NCBI RefSeq assembly: GCF_000718005.1
Contig: NZ_JODV01000013.1
Strand: one strand, 5' to 3'
From: Actinoalloteichus_B caeruleus
GTDB lineage: Bacteria; Actinomycetota; Actinomycetes; Mycobacteriales; Pseudonocardiaceae
DNA: 64,000 nt
A program made the position numbers and the translations under genes. Positions 52,032 to 60,271 of the stretch are shown in pieces (within the stretch, counting starts at the first letter, position 1; each line of letters begins with the position of its first letter). Below the pieces are notes generated by a model. That model did no database searches, was not told where the DNA came from, and saw only the letters and a list, made by a program, of their open reading frames with translations.

Positions 52032-52904
52032 GTGACGGCGAGTGACGCAGGCACCGCGACGGTGCGGACCGACGAGTCAGCGGCGACGGGCGGAACCGCC
52101 CCGGCCGACCAGGCCAGCCCCGAGGCAGCGGCAAGGCGGGCGGCGGCCGAGCTGGCGGCCAGGACCGGGGTGGAGGAGCACCAGGTGGCCGTGGTCCTCG
52201 GCTCCGGCTGGCGCCCGGCGGCCGAGGAACTGGGCGACCCGGTCGCCGAGGTGCCGATGGCGGAGCTGCCCGGTTTCGTGCCGCCGGCCGTCGCCGGCCA
52301 CGGTGGCTCGATCCGTTCGGTGCGCCTCGGTGACTCCCGGGTGCTCGTGCTGCTCGGCCGTACGCACCTCTACGAGGGTCGGGGTGTCGCGCCGGTCGTC
52401 CACGGGGTGCGCACCGCCGTGGCGGCGGGCGCCCGCACGGTCGTCCTCACCAACGCGGCCGGTGGCCTGCGCGGTGACCTCGACGTCGGCCAGGCCGTGC
52501 TGATCCGGGACCACCTCAACCTGACCGCGCTCTCCCCCCTGGTGGGGCCCCAGTTCGTGGACCTCACCGACCTGTACACCGCTCGGTTGCGCGCGCTGGC
52601 CGCCGAGCTCGACCCGACGCTCACGGAGGGCGTGTACGCCCAGCTCCCCGGGCCCCACTACGAGACGCCGGCCGAGATCGGGATGCTCCGCACGCTGGGC
52701 GCCGACCTGGTGGGCATGTCGACGGCCCTGGAGGCCATCGCGGCCAGGGCGGCCGGGGCCGAGGTGCTGGGCCTGTCGCTGGTGACGAACCTGGCGGCCG
52801 GCACCACCGGCGAGCCCCTGAACCACGAGGAGGTCGTGGCGGAGGGACGCGCCGCCGCCACCAGGCTCGGTGGTCTGCTCGCCCGTCTGGTGGGCCGGTT
52901 GTGA
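52032..52904 (+). CDS. punA: purine nucleoside phosphorylase
   Basis: 290 residues, trimeric class. VVLGSGWRP-A-ELG (phosphate loop), LLGRTHLYEG, VVLTNAAGGLRGDLDVGQAVLIRDHLNLT, YAQLPGPHYETPAEIGMLRTLGADLVGMST and SLVTNLAAG are present. Cleaves inosine and guanosine with phosphate to base and ribose-1-phosphate. A 30-residue Ala/Thr-rich N-terminal extension precedes the core. It overlaps the phosphomutase by four bases, pairing ribose-1-phosphate production with a mutase. Confidence 0.95.
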   Translation: MTASDAGTATVRTDESAATGGTAPADQASPEAAARRAAAELAARTGVEEHQVAVVLGSGWRPAAEELGDPVAEVPMAELPGFVPPAVAGHGGSIRSVRLGDSRVLVLLGRTHLYEGRGVAPVVHGVRTAVAAGARTVVLTNAAGGLRGDLDVGQAVLIRDHLNLTALSPLVGPQFVDLTDLYTARLRALAAELDPTLTEGVYAQLPGPHYETPAEIGMLRTLGADLVGMSTALEAIAARAAGAEVLGLSLVTNLAAGTTGEPLNHEEVVAEGRAAATRLGGLLARLVGRL

Positions 52905-54586
52905 GCGGCCTCGACCCGGCGCTGCGCACGGCTGCCATGCGGTGGGCGGCCGAGGACGTGGACGAGGACGACCGCGTCGAGCTGCAACGCGTGCTCGCCT
53001 CGGCGATGGCCGGCGACGAGTCGGCGAAGGCGGAGCTGGCCGACCGGCTGGCCGGTCCGCTGACCTTCGGCACCGCCGGGCTGCGCGGCCCGCTGCGCGC
53101 TGGTCCCAACGGCATGAACCGGTCCGTCGTCATCCGGGCCACGGCCGGCGTCGCCGCCTGGCTGACCGCCCACGGCCATGCCGGTGGGGTGGTCGTCGTC
53201 GGGCGGGACGCCAGGCACGGGTCCGAGCGGTTCGCGACCGACGCGGCGGGGGTGCTGGCCGCGGCGGGTTTCGACACCCGGCTGCTGCCCGGCCCGCTGC
53301 CCACCCCGTTGCTCGCCGGCGCGGTCCGCCGGTTGGGCGCGGTCGCGGGGATCCAGATCACGGCCTCGCACAACCCGCCCGCCGACAACGGGTACAAGCT
53401 GTACGACGGCGAGGGCACCCAGATCGTGCCCCCGGCCGACTCCGAGGTGGAGGCCGCCATCGAACGGGTCGGGCCCGCCTTCACGGTGCCCCTGTCGCAG
53501 GGCTGGCGGGTGGAGGACCGCGACCTCCTCGGCGAGTACCTCGCGCACGTCGGGACGCTGCCGAGGGGAAGCGCCCGGGACCTGCGGATCGCGGCCACCC
53601 CGATGCACGGCGTGGGCGGCGAACCGCTGGTGCGCGCGCTGGCCGCCGCCGGTTTCCACGACGTCCACCTCGTCCCCGAACAGGCGGAACCCGACCCCGA
53701 CTTCTCGACGGTGGCCTTCCCCAACCCCGAGGAGCCCGGGGCCACCGACCTGCTGCTGGCCCTCGCGGAGCGGGTCGAGGCCGACCTGGCGATCGCCCTG
53801 GACCCCGATGCCGACCGCTGCGCGGTGGGTACCCGTGAACCCGGCGGCGGTTGGCGGATGCTGCGCGGGGACGAGACCGGTGTCCTGCTCGCCGAGCACG
53901 TGCTGGCCGCGCTGGACCGCGCCGCGCACCCCGATCCGCTGGTGGCGACGACGATCGTGTCCTCGTCGATGCTGGCCTCGGTCGCCGCCGCCCACGACGC
54001 CCGGTACGACGAGACGCTCACGGGTTTCAAGTGGCTGGTGCGGGCGGGGGACGGCAGGGGGACCGGTCTGGTCTTCGCCTACGAGGAGGCCCTGGGGCTG
54101 TCGGTCGATCCCGAGGTGGTTCGGGACAAGGACGGCCTGTCCGCCGCGGTGCTCGCGGCGGACCTGGCGGCCACGAGGAAGGCCGAGGGCAGTGACCTCC
54201 TGGCCGCGTTGGACGAGCTCGCCGCGCGGCACGGCGTGCACCTGACCGACCAGGTGTCGATCCGGGTGACCGACCAGGCGGAACGGGCGAGGCTGGTGGC
54301 GGGGGTGCGCGGGCGCCCGCCGGCGGAGTTGGCCGGAGTGCCGGTGTCCCTGGCGGAACCGAGGGCGGCCGACATCGTCGAACTCCGCGCCCAGTCCCTC
54401 CGCGTCGTGATCCGGCCCTCGGGGACCGAACCGAAGCTGAAGGCGTACCTCCAGGTGGTGGAGCCGGTCGCGGACGCGGCCCCGGACGGCGGCGCCGACA
54501 GGTCCGACCGCGTGGCGGCGGCGCGGGAACGCGCCGAGGCCCGACTCACCGAGCTCCGCGACCAGGTCGCGGAACTGCTGCGCTGA
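52901..54586 (+). CDS. pmmB: alpha-D-phosphohexomutase family enzyme (PmmB/PGM2-like)
   Basis: 561 residues. Active-site Ser in ITASHNPPADNGYKLYDG, metal loop DPDADRCAVG, sugar loop EEALGLSVDP and phosphate-binding RPSGTEPKLKAYLQ, with GFKWL. The length and NGYKLY-type motif fit the PGM2/phosphopentomutase-like subgroup more than small PMM/PGM enzymes. Coupled translation with punA (GTGA) suggests it interconverts ribose-1-phosphate and ribose-5-phosphate; phosphomannomutase activity is the alternative. In M. tuberculosis the equivalent pair is deoD-pmmB. Confidence 0.92.
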   Translation: MSGLDPALRTAAMRWAAEDVDEDDRVELQRVLASAMAGDESAKAELADRLAGPLTFGTAGLRGPLRAGPNGMNRSVVIRATAGVAAWLTAHGHAGGVVVVGRDARHGSERFATDAAGVLAAAGFDTRLLPGPLPTPLLAGAVRRLGAVAGIQITASHNPPADNGYKLYDGEGTQIVPPADSEVEAAIERVGPAFTVPLSQGWRVEDRDLLGEYLAHVGTLPRGSARDLRIAATPMHGVGGEPLVRALAAAGFHDVHLVPEQAEPDPDFSTVAFPNPEEPGATDLLLALAERVEADLAIALDPDADRCAVGTREPGGGWRMLRGDETGVLLAEHVLAALDRAAHPDPLVATTIVSSSMLASVAAAHDARYDETLTGFKWLVRAGDGRGTGLVFAYEEALGLSVDPEVVRDKDGLSAAVLAADLAATRKAEGSDLLAALDELAARHGVHLTDQVSIRVTDQAERARLVAGVRGRPPAELAGVPVSLAEPRAADIVELRAQSLRVVIRPSGTEPKLKAYLQVVEPVADAAPDGGADRSDRVAAARERAEARLTELRDQVAELLR

Positions 54587-54593
54587 ACCGGAA

Positions 54594-54629
54594 CCGGCTC
54601 CGTCCCGCTCCCGATCGGGACGGAGCCGG
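54594..54629 (+). terminator. terminator of punA-pmmB
   Basis: A perfect 14-bp stem, CCGGCTCCGTCCCG at 54594-54607 and CGGGACGGAGCCGG at 54616-54629, with an 8-base loop, 7 bases after the pmmB stop. Confidence 0.8.
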
Positions 54630-55021
54630 CCTCGCGTCAGGGGCGTGGACCTCTCCTGAGGACGCCCGGGCACCCGGCGGAGGGCCGGTCGCCGTTCTCC
54701 CGGTTCCCTCGGTTCTCCCGCCGTGCGGAATTGCCAGCCCCGGGGCCGCCGCCGAGTCGCGGAACCGTTCGAGGTGGGGAACGCGAGGCGCTCCCTTTTC
54801 GCTACCGGCGGCGCTGGCGAGGGTTTTCGACCGGCGGCGCGGTAGTCGGGGAACCCGCCACGACCCCGTCGCCCCCGCTGCTCCCAGTTCGCATCCTCCC
54901 AGTTCAGCGCCCGGAAATGTCGGTCGTTGCCGGTATTCTCGGTGGTGACGGTGAAAGCCCCGGGGAAACGGTGGAAACCACTTCGCGGGGTTCCGGCGGG
55001 AATCGGCAGGGGAGTTCGGAC
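54630..55021. other. intergenic region upstream of the BRO/antirepressor gene
   Basis: About 390 bases. The part from 54880 onward has lower GC (CGGTATTCTCGGTGGTGACGGTGAAAG) and probably holds the promoter; AGGGGAG precedes the ATG at 55022. In-frame extensions upstream are low-quality. No other gene seen. Confidence 0.45.
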
Positions 55022-55846
55022 ATGCCTGAGAACAGCGGTCTGGAATCAGCCAACGACACCAATCCCTTCGACTCGGTCCGGCGCGTGGACGACACCGGTG
55101 AGTGGTGGTCCGCCCGCGATCTCATGCCACTGCTCGGCTACTCGGACTGGCGGCACTTCGGCGAGACCCTGGCGCGGGCCAAGCGGTCGGCCGCCAACAC
55201 CCGGGTGAACGTGGGCACGTTATTCGTGGCGGCGGGCGGTGCCGCCGCCACGGGTGGGGAACCGTCGGACGACCACCGCCTCACCAGGTACGCCTGCTAC
55301 CTCGTCGCGATGAACGGCGACCCGGCGAAGCCGGAGGTGGCGGCGGCCCAGCGCTACTTCGCCGTCCGCGCCAGGGAAGCCGAGATCGTGCTGCCCTCGC
55401 CGAGGATGCCGGAGGACTACCCGTCGGCGTTGCGGGCGTTGGCGGACCAGTTCGAGGAGGCCGAGCGCACCCGCAGGGAGCTGGCGGTCGCCGCTCCGAA
55501 GGCCGAGGCCTACGACGCCCTGTTGGAGACCGACGGCACCTACCTGGTGGGCAACGTGGCCAAGATGCTCGGAGTCCCCGGGATGGGCCAGAACAAGCTC
55601 TTCGAGTTCCTGCGCGCCGAGCACGTGCTGATGTCGGCCGAGCACCGCCGCAACGAGCCCTACCAGGAGCACGCGCACCACTTCCGGGTGATGCCGAGCG
55701 TGTTCGACACACCGGACGGGCGTCGTGGCGGGTTCACCACCAGGGTGCGGCCCTCCGGGATCGAGTTCATCCGGTCCCTCCTGGCCAGGCGGGGGTACCA
55801 GGTGCGGGCCGAGCTGGCCCCGGTCCGCGAGTCCGACACCGGCTGA
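55022..55846 (+). CDS. phage-antirepressor-like protein (BRO-N plus KilAC/ANT), DinD-like
   Basis: 274 residues. Residues 15-120 are a BRO-N domain of the DNA-damage-inducible D type (EWWSARDLMPLLGYSDWRHFGETLARAKRSAANT, DDHRLTRYACYLVAMNGDPAKPEVAAAQRYFAVRAREAE). Residues 155-265 form a KilAC/ANT antirepressor domain (YLVGNVAKMLGVPGMGQNKLFEFLRAEHVLM, HFRVMPSVFDTPDGRRGGFTTRVRPSGIEFIRSLL). No other phage genes or integrase are near, so it is a domesticated or relic antirepressor. The start was chosen for AGGGGAG at 7 bases. Probably binds DNA or a repressor under stress. Confidence 0.9.
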   Translation: MPENSGLESANDTNPFDSVRRVDDTGEWWSARDLMPLLGYSDWRHFGETLARAKRSAANTRVNVGTLFVAAGGAAATGGEPSDDHRLTRYACYLVAMNGDPAKPEVAAAQRYFAVRAREAEIVLPSPRMPEDYPSALRALADQFEEAERTRRELAVAAPKAEAYDALLETDGTYLVGNVAKMLGVPGMGQNKLFEFLRAEHVLMSAEHRRNEPYQEHAHHFRVMPSVFDTPDGRRGGFTTRVRPSGIEFIRSLLARRGYQVRAELAPVRESDTG

Positions 55847-56376
55847 CCCAGTCCTCCCCGGGTGCCGGTGGAGGACCACCGGCCGTCGGCGCCCGGGGAG
55901 CCCTCGAGCTGGTGGACGCGTCCGGAGCTACGAACGAGCGGCGGCCGAGCAGGTCGCGAGACCGCGGGTGCAGCTGTCCCGGGCTGAGGAGTTCGCCGCC
56001 ACGCTCCGGACGCGACTGGACGCACCGTCCGGGCCGCCGGGGTGAGGGTCGCCTGGCGGGGGCGCCCCTGGCTACTGGTGGCACGCGGGTGGGTCCACTC
56101 CGACGCGGGCGGCACGACGGAGTGGACCCGCGCTCCTCGCGATGCCACGCGGATGCGCCGCGGCGAAGGGGGCGCCCGCGCCGGCGAGGGAGCCCGGGCA
56201 CCGGAGCCCCGGAGGGCCGGGAATCCGACGTTCGCCGGGAACCGGGAGCGGGCGGCGTTCGTCGGAACGGCGTGCCGGCGACGCCCGCCGACACCAGGTG
56301 CTCGCCGTGAGCGTCTCCCGTTCCGCGGTGTCGGGCTCGCTCCACCCACGCGGGGGGCGGTCGACCGATGAGGGGA
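55847..56376. other. intergenic region between BRO gene and ROK gene
   Basis: About 530 bases with no convincing frame on either strand. It contains the hairpin at 56091-56129 and the palindrome CGGTCGACCG at 56358-56367 just upstream of the ROK -10 element. Confidence 0.5.
56091..56129. terminator. possible terminator hairpin
   Basis: GGGTCCACTCCG at 56091-56102 pairs perfectly with CGGAGTGGACCC at 56118-56129 across a 15-base loop. It is 245 bases after the BRO stop, so its partner gene is unclear. Confidence 0.4.
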
Positions 56377-56382
56377 TACAGT
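56358..56382 (+). promoter_or_regulatory. leaderless ROK promoter with embedded palindrome
   Basis: TACAGT at 56377-56382 ends 6 bases before the GTG at 56389, with no ribosome site. The palindrome CGGTCGACCG at 56358-56367 lies between the expected -35 and -10, where a repressor would block polymerase. ROK autoregulation is likely. Confidence 0.5.
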
Positions 56383-56388
56383 CCGTAA

Positions 56389-57591
56389 GTGACCGCGACA
56401 ACCGGTGAGCAGTCGTTGAGAGTGGAGACCGTGGAGCAGTCCCGACTGCTGGCGCTGCTGCGTGACGAGGGGCCGATGTCCCGGGTCGAGCTGGGTGAAC
56501 GGCTCGAACTGCCACGCGCTCGCCTGACCGCGGAGGTCAGCCGGCTGGCGGACGCGGGCATGGTCGAGTCGGGAGGACCCGCCGCGAGCCGGGGTGGCCG
56601 GCGGTCCACGCTCGTCCGACTGGCCTCCGACCTGCGCCTGCTCGCGGTGGACATCGGCGCCACCTCGGTGGGGGTGGCGGTGACCGGACCGAGGTGCGAC
56701 GTGCTCGCCCACGTGGTGGAGGACTGCGACGTCCGCACGGGGCCGGTGGCTGTGCTCGAACGGGTCGCCGCGCTGGCCGATGTCGTGCTCGCCAGCAACC
56801 CCGGGCGGCTGCTGGCGTCCGGGGTGGGGCTTCCCGGCCCCGTCAGCTTCCGGGAGGGGCTGCCGGTGGCGCCCCCGATCATGCCGGGGTGGGACCGCTT
56901 CCCGGTTCGGGACCAGCTCGCGAGCCGGTGGCGCCGTCCGGTCGCGGTCGACAACGACGTGAACGCGATGGCGATGGGCGAGCGGCACGCGGGCGTCGCC
57001 CAGTCCCTCGACGAACTGATCTTCGTGAAGATCGGAACGGGTATCGGGTGCGGGATCGTCCTCGGAGGGCGTGTCTACCGGGGCGTGGCCGGGACGGCCG
57101 GCGACATCGGGCACGTCCGGATCGACGAGTACGGGCCGGCGTGCGCCTGCGGGGAGGTCGGCTGCCTGGAGGCCTACTTCGGCGGCGCCGCCCTGGCCAG
57201 GGACGCGCTGACCCTGGCCCGCAGCGGCCGGTCGACCCGGCTCGCCGAGCTCCTGGAGGAGCGGGGGAGCCTGACGGCCCAGGACGTGGGCGCCGCCGCC
57301 GGTGCGGGCGACTTCGCCGCCGTGAACCTGATCCGGGAGGGCGGCAGGCGGCTGGGGCAGGTGATCGCCTCGCTGGTCAGCTTCATCAACCCGGGCATGG
57401 TCGTCATCGGGGGAGGCGTGGCCGGCCTGGGGCACCAGCTGTTGGCCGAGGTCCGCAGTGCCGTGTACCGGCGATCGTTGCCCCTCGCGACCGGGAACCT
57501 CCCGATCGTCCTCTCCGAACTCGGGGACCAGGCCGCCGTGATCGGCGCGGCGTGGTCGGCCAGTGAGCGCGCTTTCGCCCTGACGCACTAG
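56389..57591 (+). CDS. ROK-family transcriptional regulator
   Basis: 400 residues. N-terminal winged helix (RLLALLRDEGPMSRVELGERLELPRARLTAEVSRLADAGMVESGG), then the ROK sugar-kinase fold: LAVDIGATSVGVAVTG (phosphate loop), AVDNDVNAMAMGERH, FVKIGTGIGCGIVLGG-VYRGVAGTAGDIGHVRI and the zinc motif CACGEVGCLEAYFGG. Binds a sugar or sugar phosphate and controls sugar uptake genes. No transport genes are adjacent; a VOC gene follows. Starts at GTG. Confidence 0.93.
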   Translation: MTATTGEQSLRVETVEQSRLLALLRDEGPMSRVELGERLELPRARLTAEVSRLADAGMVESGGPAASRGGRRSTLVRLASDLRLLAVDIGATSVGVAVTGPRCDVLAHVVEDCDVRTGPVAVLERVAALADVVLASNPGRLLASGVGLPGPVSFREGLPVAPPIMPGWDRFPVRDQLASRWRRPVAVDNDVNAMAMGERHAGVAQSLDELIFVKIGTGIGCGIVLGGRVYRGVAGTAGDIGHVRIDEYGPACACGEVGCLEAYFGGAALARDALTLARSGRSTRLAELLEERGSLTAQDVGAAAGAGDFAAVNLIREGGRRLGQVIASLVSFINPGMVVIGGGVAGLGHQLLAEVRSAVYRRSLPLATGNLPIVLSELGDQAAVIGAAWSASERAFALTH

Positions 57592-57817
57592 TCCTCCGCC
57601 GCTCACCGGTCCCCACCAGCGGGGTGTCGACCAGGCGCACCCGGCGGCGGCCAGGTGGCGGGCGCGGCTCCAGGTGTGTTCCGAGGGCCCGACGCCCGTG
57701 CCGCCCGGCCGCTCGACGGAGCCCCCGCTCCGGGGCGGGCGGCGCTCTCCTCCCTGGCTCGGGTGACGTGGTGCCGTGCGCCGGGCGACCGGCGCCGGTA
57801 GCCCACATCCTGGTCGC

Positions 57818-58213
57818 ATGCCTGGTGAGAACAAGACCCTCGTCTGGCCGGTGCTGGCGTACGAGGACGCGCCCGCCGGTATCCGGTTCCTGGTGAACGC
57901 CTTCGGCTTCCAGGAGAACGTCGTCTACCCGGGCGAGACCCCTGACGTGGTCCTGCACGCCGAGTTGCTGTGGCCAGAGGGTGGCGGGGTGATGCTCGGT
58001 TCGGCCAGCGTCGGGGAGGGACACGCGATCCGGCCGGGTGGTTGCGCCGTGTACCTGGTGACCAGCACCCCGGACGAGTTGTTCGACCAGGCCGTGGCTG
58101 GGGGTGCGGAGGTCGTGGTGGCTCCGGAGGACAAGGACTACGGGGCGCGGGGGTTCACCGTCCGTGATCCCGAGGGCAACGAGTGGAGCTTCGGCACCTA
58201 CGCGGGGGGCTGA
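57818..58213 (+). CDS. VOC-superfamily (glyoxalase-like) protein
   Basis: 131 residues. WPVLAYEDAPAGIRFLVNAFGFQENVVYPGE begins the fold, and VRDPEGNEWSFGTYAGG ends it; AELLWPEGGGVMLGSA and GGCAVYLVTSTPDELFDQAVAGGAEVVVAPEDKDYGARGFTV lie between. Closest in pattern to PhnB/bleomycin-resistance-like binding proteins. Role unknown; no strong ribosome site is visible. Confidence 0.88.
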   Translation: MPGENKTLVWPVLAYEDAPAGIRFLVNAFGFQENVVYPGETPDVVLHAELLWPEGGGVMLGSASVGEGHAIRPGGCAVYLVTSTPDELFDQAVAGGAEVVVAPEDKDYGARGFTVRDPEGNEWSFGTYAGG

Positions 58214-58959
58214 GCGCGCCGACGGTGCGGAGCCGGGCCGTGCGGGCTCGGCCGGCCGCGACGGGATGGTCGCTCGGTCCGGGTGAGGGCAGCGCGGCCG
58301 GTCTGCCGTGGACAGCGCCGGAACGCCGGACCGCCGCGACGTGCCGGTCCCGGCCCGTCCCCTGCCCCGGCGCCGGCGCTGGCGTGGCGGCGGCGCACAG
58401 GAGCGCAGCCGGACGCGGCTCCACCGACCACCACGTGTCGTCCCCGAACCGGCACCGGCCGGCGTCCGGCGGCTGGGTCGGCGAGGTCGGCGAACCTCCC
58501 AGGTTCTGACGGAGAGTGACGGCGCTCGGATGCCGGCGGCCCTCCACGGGCCCACCGGCGCGTGGTGGCCCGGCCGGGGCCGGGCCGCCGACGGGGGACT
58601 TGGAGGGCTGCCACCACCCCGGTGACGGGTGCTCCGGAGCCGAACTCCCGGCCTCGCCCCCACCGGTGCGGTGGGCTCGGCCAGCGCCGGCCCCGGGCGG
58701 CTCGTGCCACCGTCGCGCGCCCAGTGGGTGGCGCGACCGCCTTCCCGTCCCCGGGCACGACGGTCGTCCCAGGTCAGCGCGCGGTCGGGCCCGCTGGGGA
58801 CCTCAAGCGGAGCGCGGTCCCCGGCCCGGGTCGCGAGAGCCGCGAAGGATCTTGTCGAATCGCTTAAACTGAGCAGACTTTCGTGCGGAGAATGCCAAAG
58901 TTGCGGCCGAAATCTGGGCCGAACGAGTGAAAACCTGGGATTTTGGTAGCCCGAAGGGG
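58214..58959. other. long intergenic region before the sugar importer
   Basis: About 745 bases without a supported gene. 58214-58830 is extremely GC-rich with Arg/Pro/Gly frames on both strands. From 58850 the GC falls sharply; ACTTT at 58877-58881 and AAAGT at 58897-58901 form a spaced inverted repeat that could be a ROK operator. Confidence 0.5.
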
Positions 58960-58988
58960 TTGACCAGTGATGTGGACCACCTTACTTT
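58960..58988 (+). promoter_or_regulatory. promoter of the ROK/sugar ABC operon
   Basis: TTGACC at 58960-58965 and TACTTT at 58983-58988 are separated by 17 bases, one of the best -35/-10 pairs in the window. Direct ACCACC repeats flank the -10 (58976-58981 and 58995-59000) and may contribute to regulator binding. Confidence 0.7.
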
Positions 58989-59017
58989 GATGAACCACCC
59001 AACGAAGTGAGGTTGCT

Positions 59018-60271
59018 GTGCGGAACGGTCACGTGCCGCCGGCCGATCAGGCCGGCCTGCGCCGAGCGAACCTCGCGTTGGTCGTGCGAACCCTGCGTGA
59101 GCACGGGCAGCAGTCCCGGGCGCAGCTGTCGGCCCTCAGTGGACTGAGCAAGGCGACCGTCTCCAACCTCGTGAGCGAACTCGAGTCCCGCCGCCTGGTG
59201 CGCGCCGCCGGGCTGACCGCCGGCCGCCAGGGGCGCCCGGGCCAGCTGGTGGAGCTGTCGCCGGGGTCGGTGTGCGGCATCGGCCTCGAGATCAACCTCG
59301 AGTACCTGCGAGCCACGGTGCTCGACCTCGCGGGAACCGTCGTCACCGAGCAGCTGGTGCCCCTCCGGGTCGTGGAACTCGGCCCGCAACGGTGCCTCGA
59401 CCAGCTCGCCGAACTCGCCAGGTCGATGCTCGCCACGGTCGCCGCCGTCGGCGCCTGGCCGGCCGGCATCACGGTCGCGGTTCCCGGCCTCGTGGACACC
59501 CAGGCCGGCGTGGTGCGCTTCGCCCCGAACCTGCGCTGGCGGCAGATCGCCCTCGTCGACGGGCTCGCCGCCCGCGTCGACCTCCCGCTCGAACGGTGCG
59601 CCGTGGACAACGACGCCAACCTCGCCGCCCTCGCCGAACACACCAGCGGTGCCGCCAGCGGCACCGACGACCTGCTCTGCATCGTCGGCAGCAGCGGAGT
59701 GGGAGCTGGTCTCCTCGCGGCGGGGGTGCCCGTGCGCGGGGCGTCCGGCTTCGCCGGAGAGGTCGGCCACCTCTCGCTCGACCCGCTCGGCCCGTCCTGC
59801 CCCTGCGGGAACCGGGGCTGTTGGGAGCGGCAGATCGATCTGGGCACGCTCCTCGAGGTGATGTCCAGCCCGGACGACCCGGTGCGGGACCCCAGCCTCG
59901 CGGTCTCCGACCGGCTGCGCATCATCCGGGTCCGGGCCGAGGCCGGCGACCGCCGCACGCTCGACGCGCTCCAGCAGGTCGGGGACGCCCTGGGGGTCGG
60001 TCTCGCCCTGCTGATCAACGTCCTCAACCCGGCAGCCGTCGTGCTCGGCGGCTACTTCGCCGAGCTGTACGAGTGGCTGGTCGAGCACGCCCGCATCCAG
60101 ATCGCCTCCCGCGTCCTCTCTCCCGAGGCGGCCCGGGCGGCGATCCTGCCGTCCACCCTCGGGTTCACCGCCGCCATCCGAGGCGGCGCGCAGCACGCGA
60201 TGCGGATGGTGATGGACAACCCCACCCTCGCCCCGGTGGTGGCGAGCGAACCGACGGAGGCACCGGCATGA
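59018..60271 (+). CDS. ROK-family transcriptional regulator (XylR-like)
   Basis: 417 residues from a GTG with GTGAGG upstream. N-terminal winged helix (LALVVRTLREHGQQSRAQLSALSGLSKATVSNLVSELESRRLVRAAG), ROK domain with AVDNDANLAALAEHTSG, GSSGVGAGLLAAGVPVRGASGFAGEVGHLSL and zinc motif CPCGNRGCWERQ. First gene of the operon, overlapping the ABC ATPase start by four bases, so it is a local repressor that reads the imported sugar and autoregulates. Confidence 0.94.
   Translation: MRNGHVPPADQAGLRRANLALVVRTLREHGQQSRAQLSALSGLSKATVSNLVSELESRRLVRAAGLTAGRQGRPGQLVELSPGSVCGIGLEINLEYLRATVLDLAGTVVTEQLVPLRVVELGPQRCLDQLAELARSMLATVAAVGAWPAGITVAVPGLVDTQAGVVRFAPNLRWRQIALVDGLAARVDLPLERCAVDNDANLAALAEHTSGAASGTDDLLCIVGSSGVGAGLLAAGVPVRGASGFAGEVGHLSLDPLGPSCPCGNRGCWERQIDLGTLLEVMSSPDDPVRDPSLAVSDRLRIIRVRAEAGDRRTLDALQQVGDALGVGLALLINVLNPAAVVLGGYFAELYEWLVEHARIQIASRVLSPEAARAAILPSTLGFTAAIRGGAQHAMRMVMDNPTLAPVVASEPTEAPA

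Noticed and set aside
58198..58758. Minus-strand 186-codon frame in the gap after the VOC gene
   Set aside because: Arg/Pro/Gly-biased with no ribosome site and no neighbours; frames of the same quality occur on both strands here.
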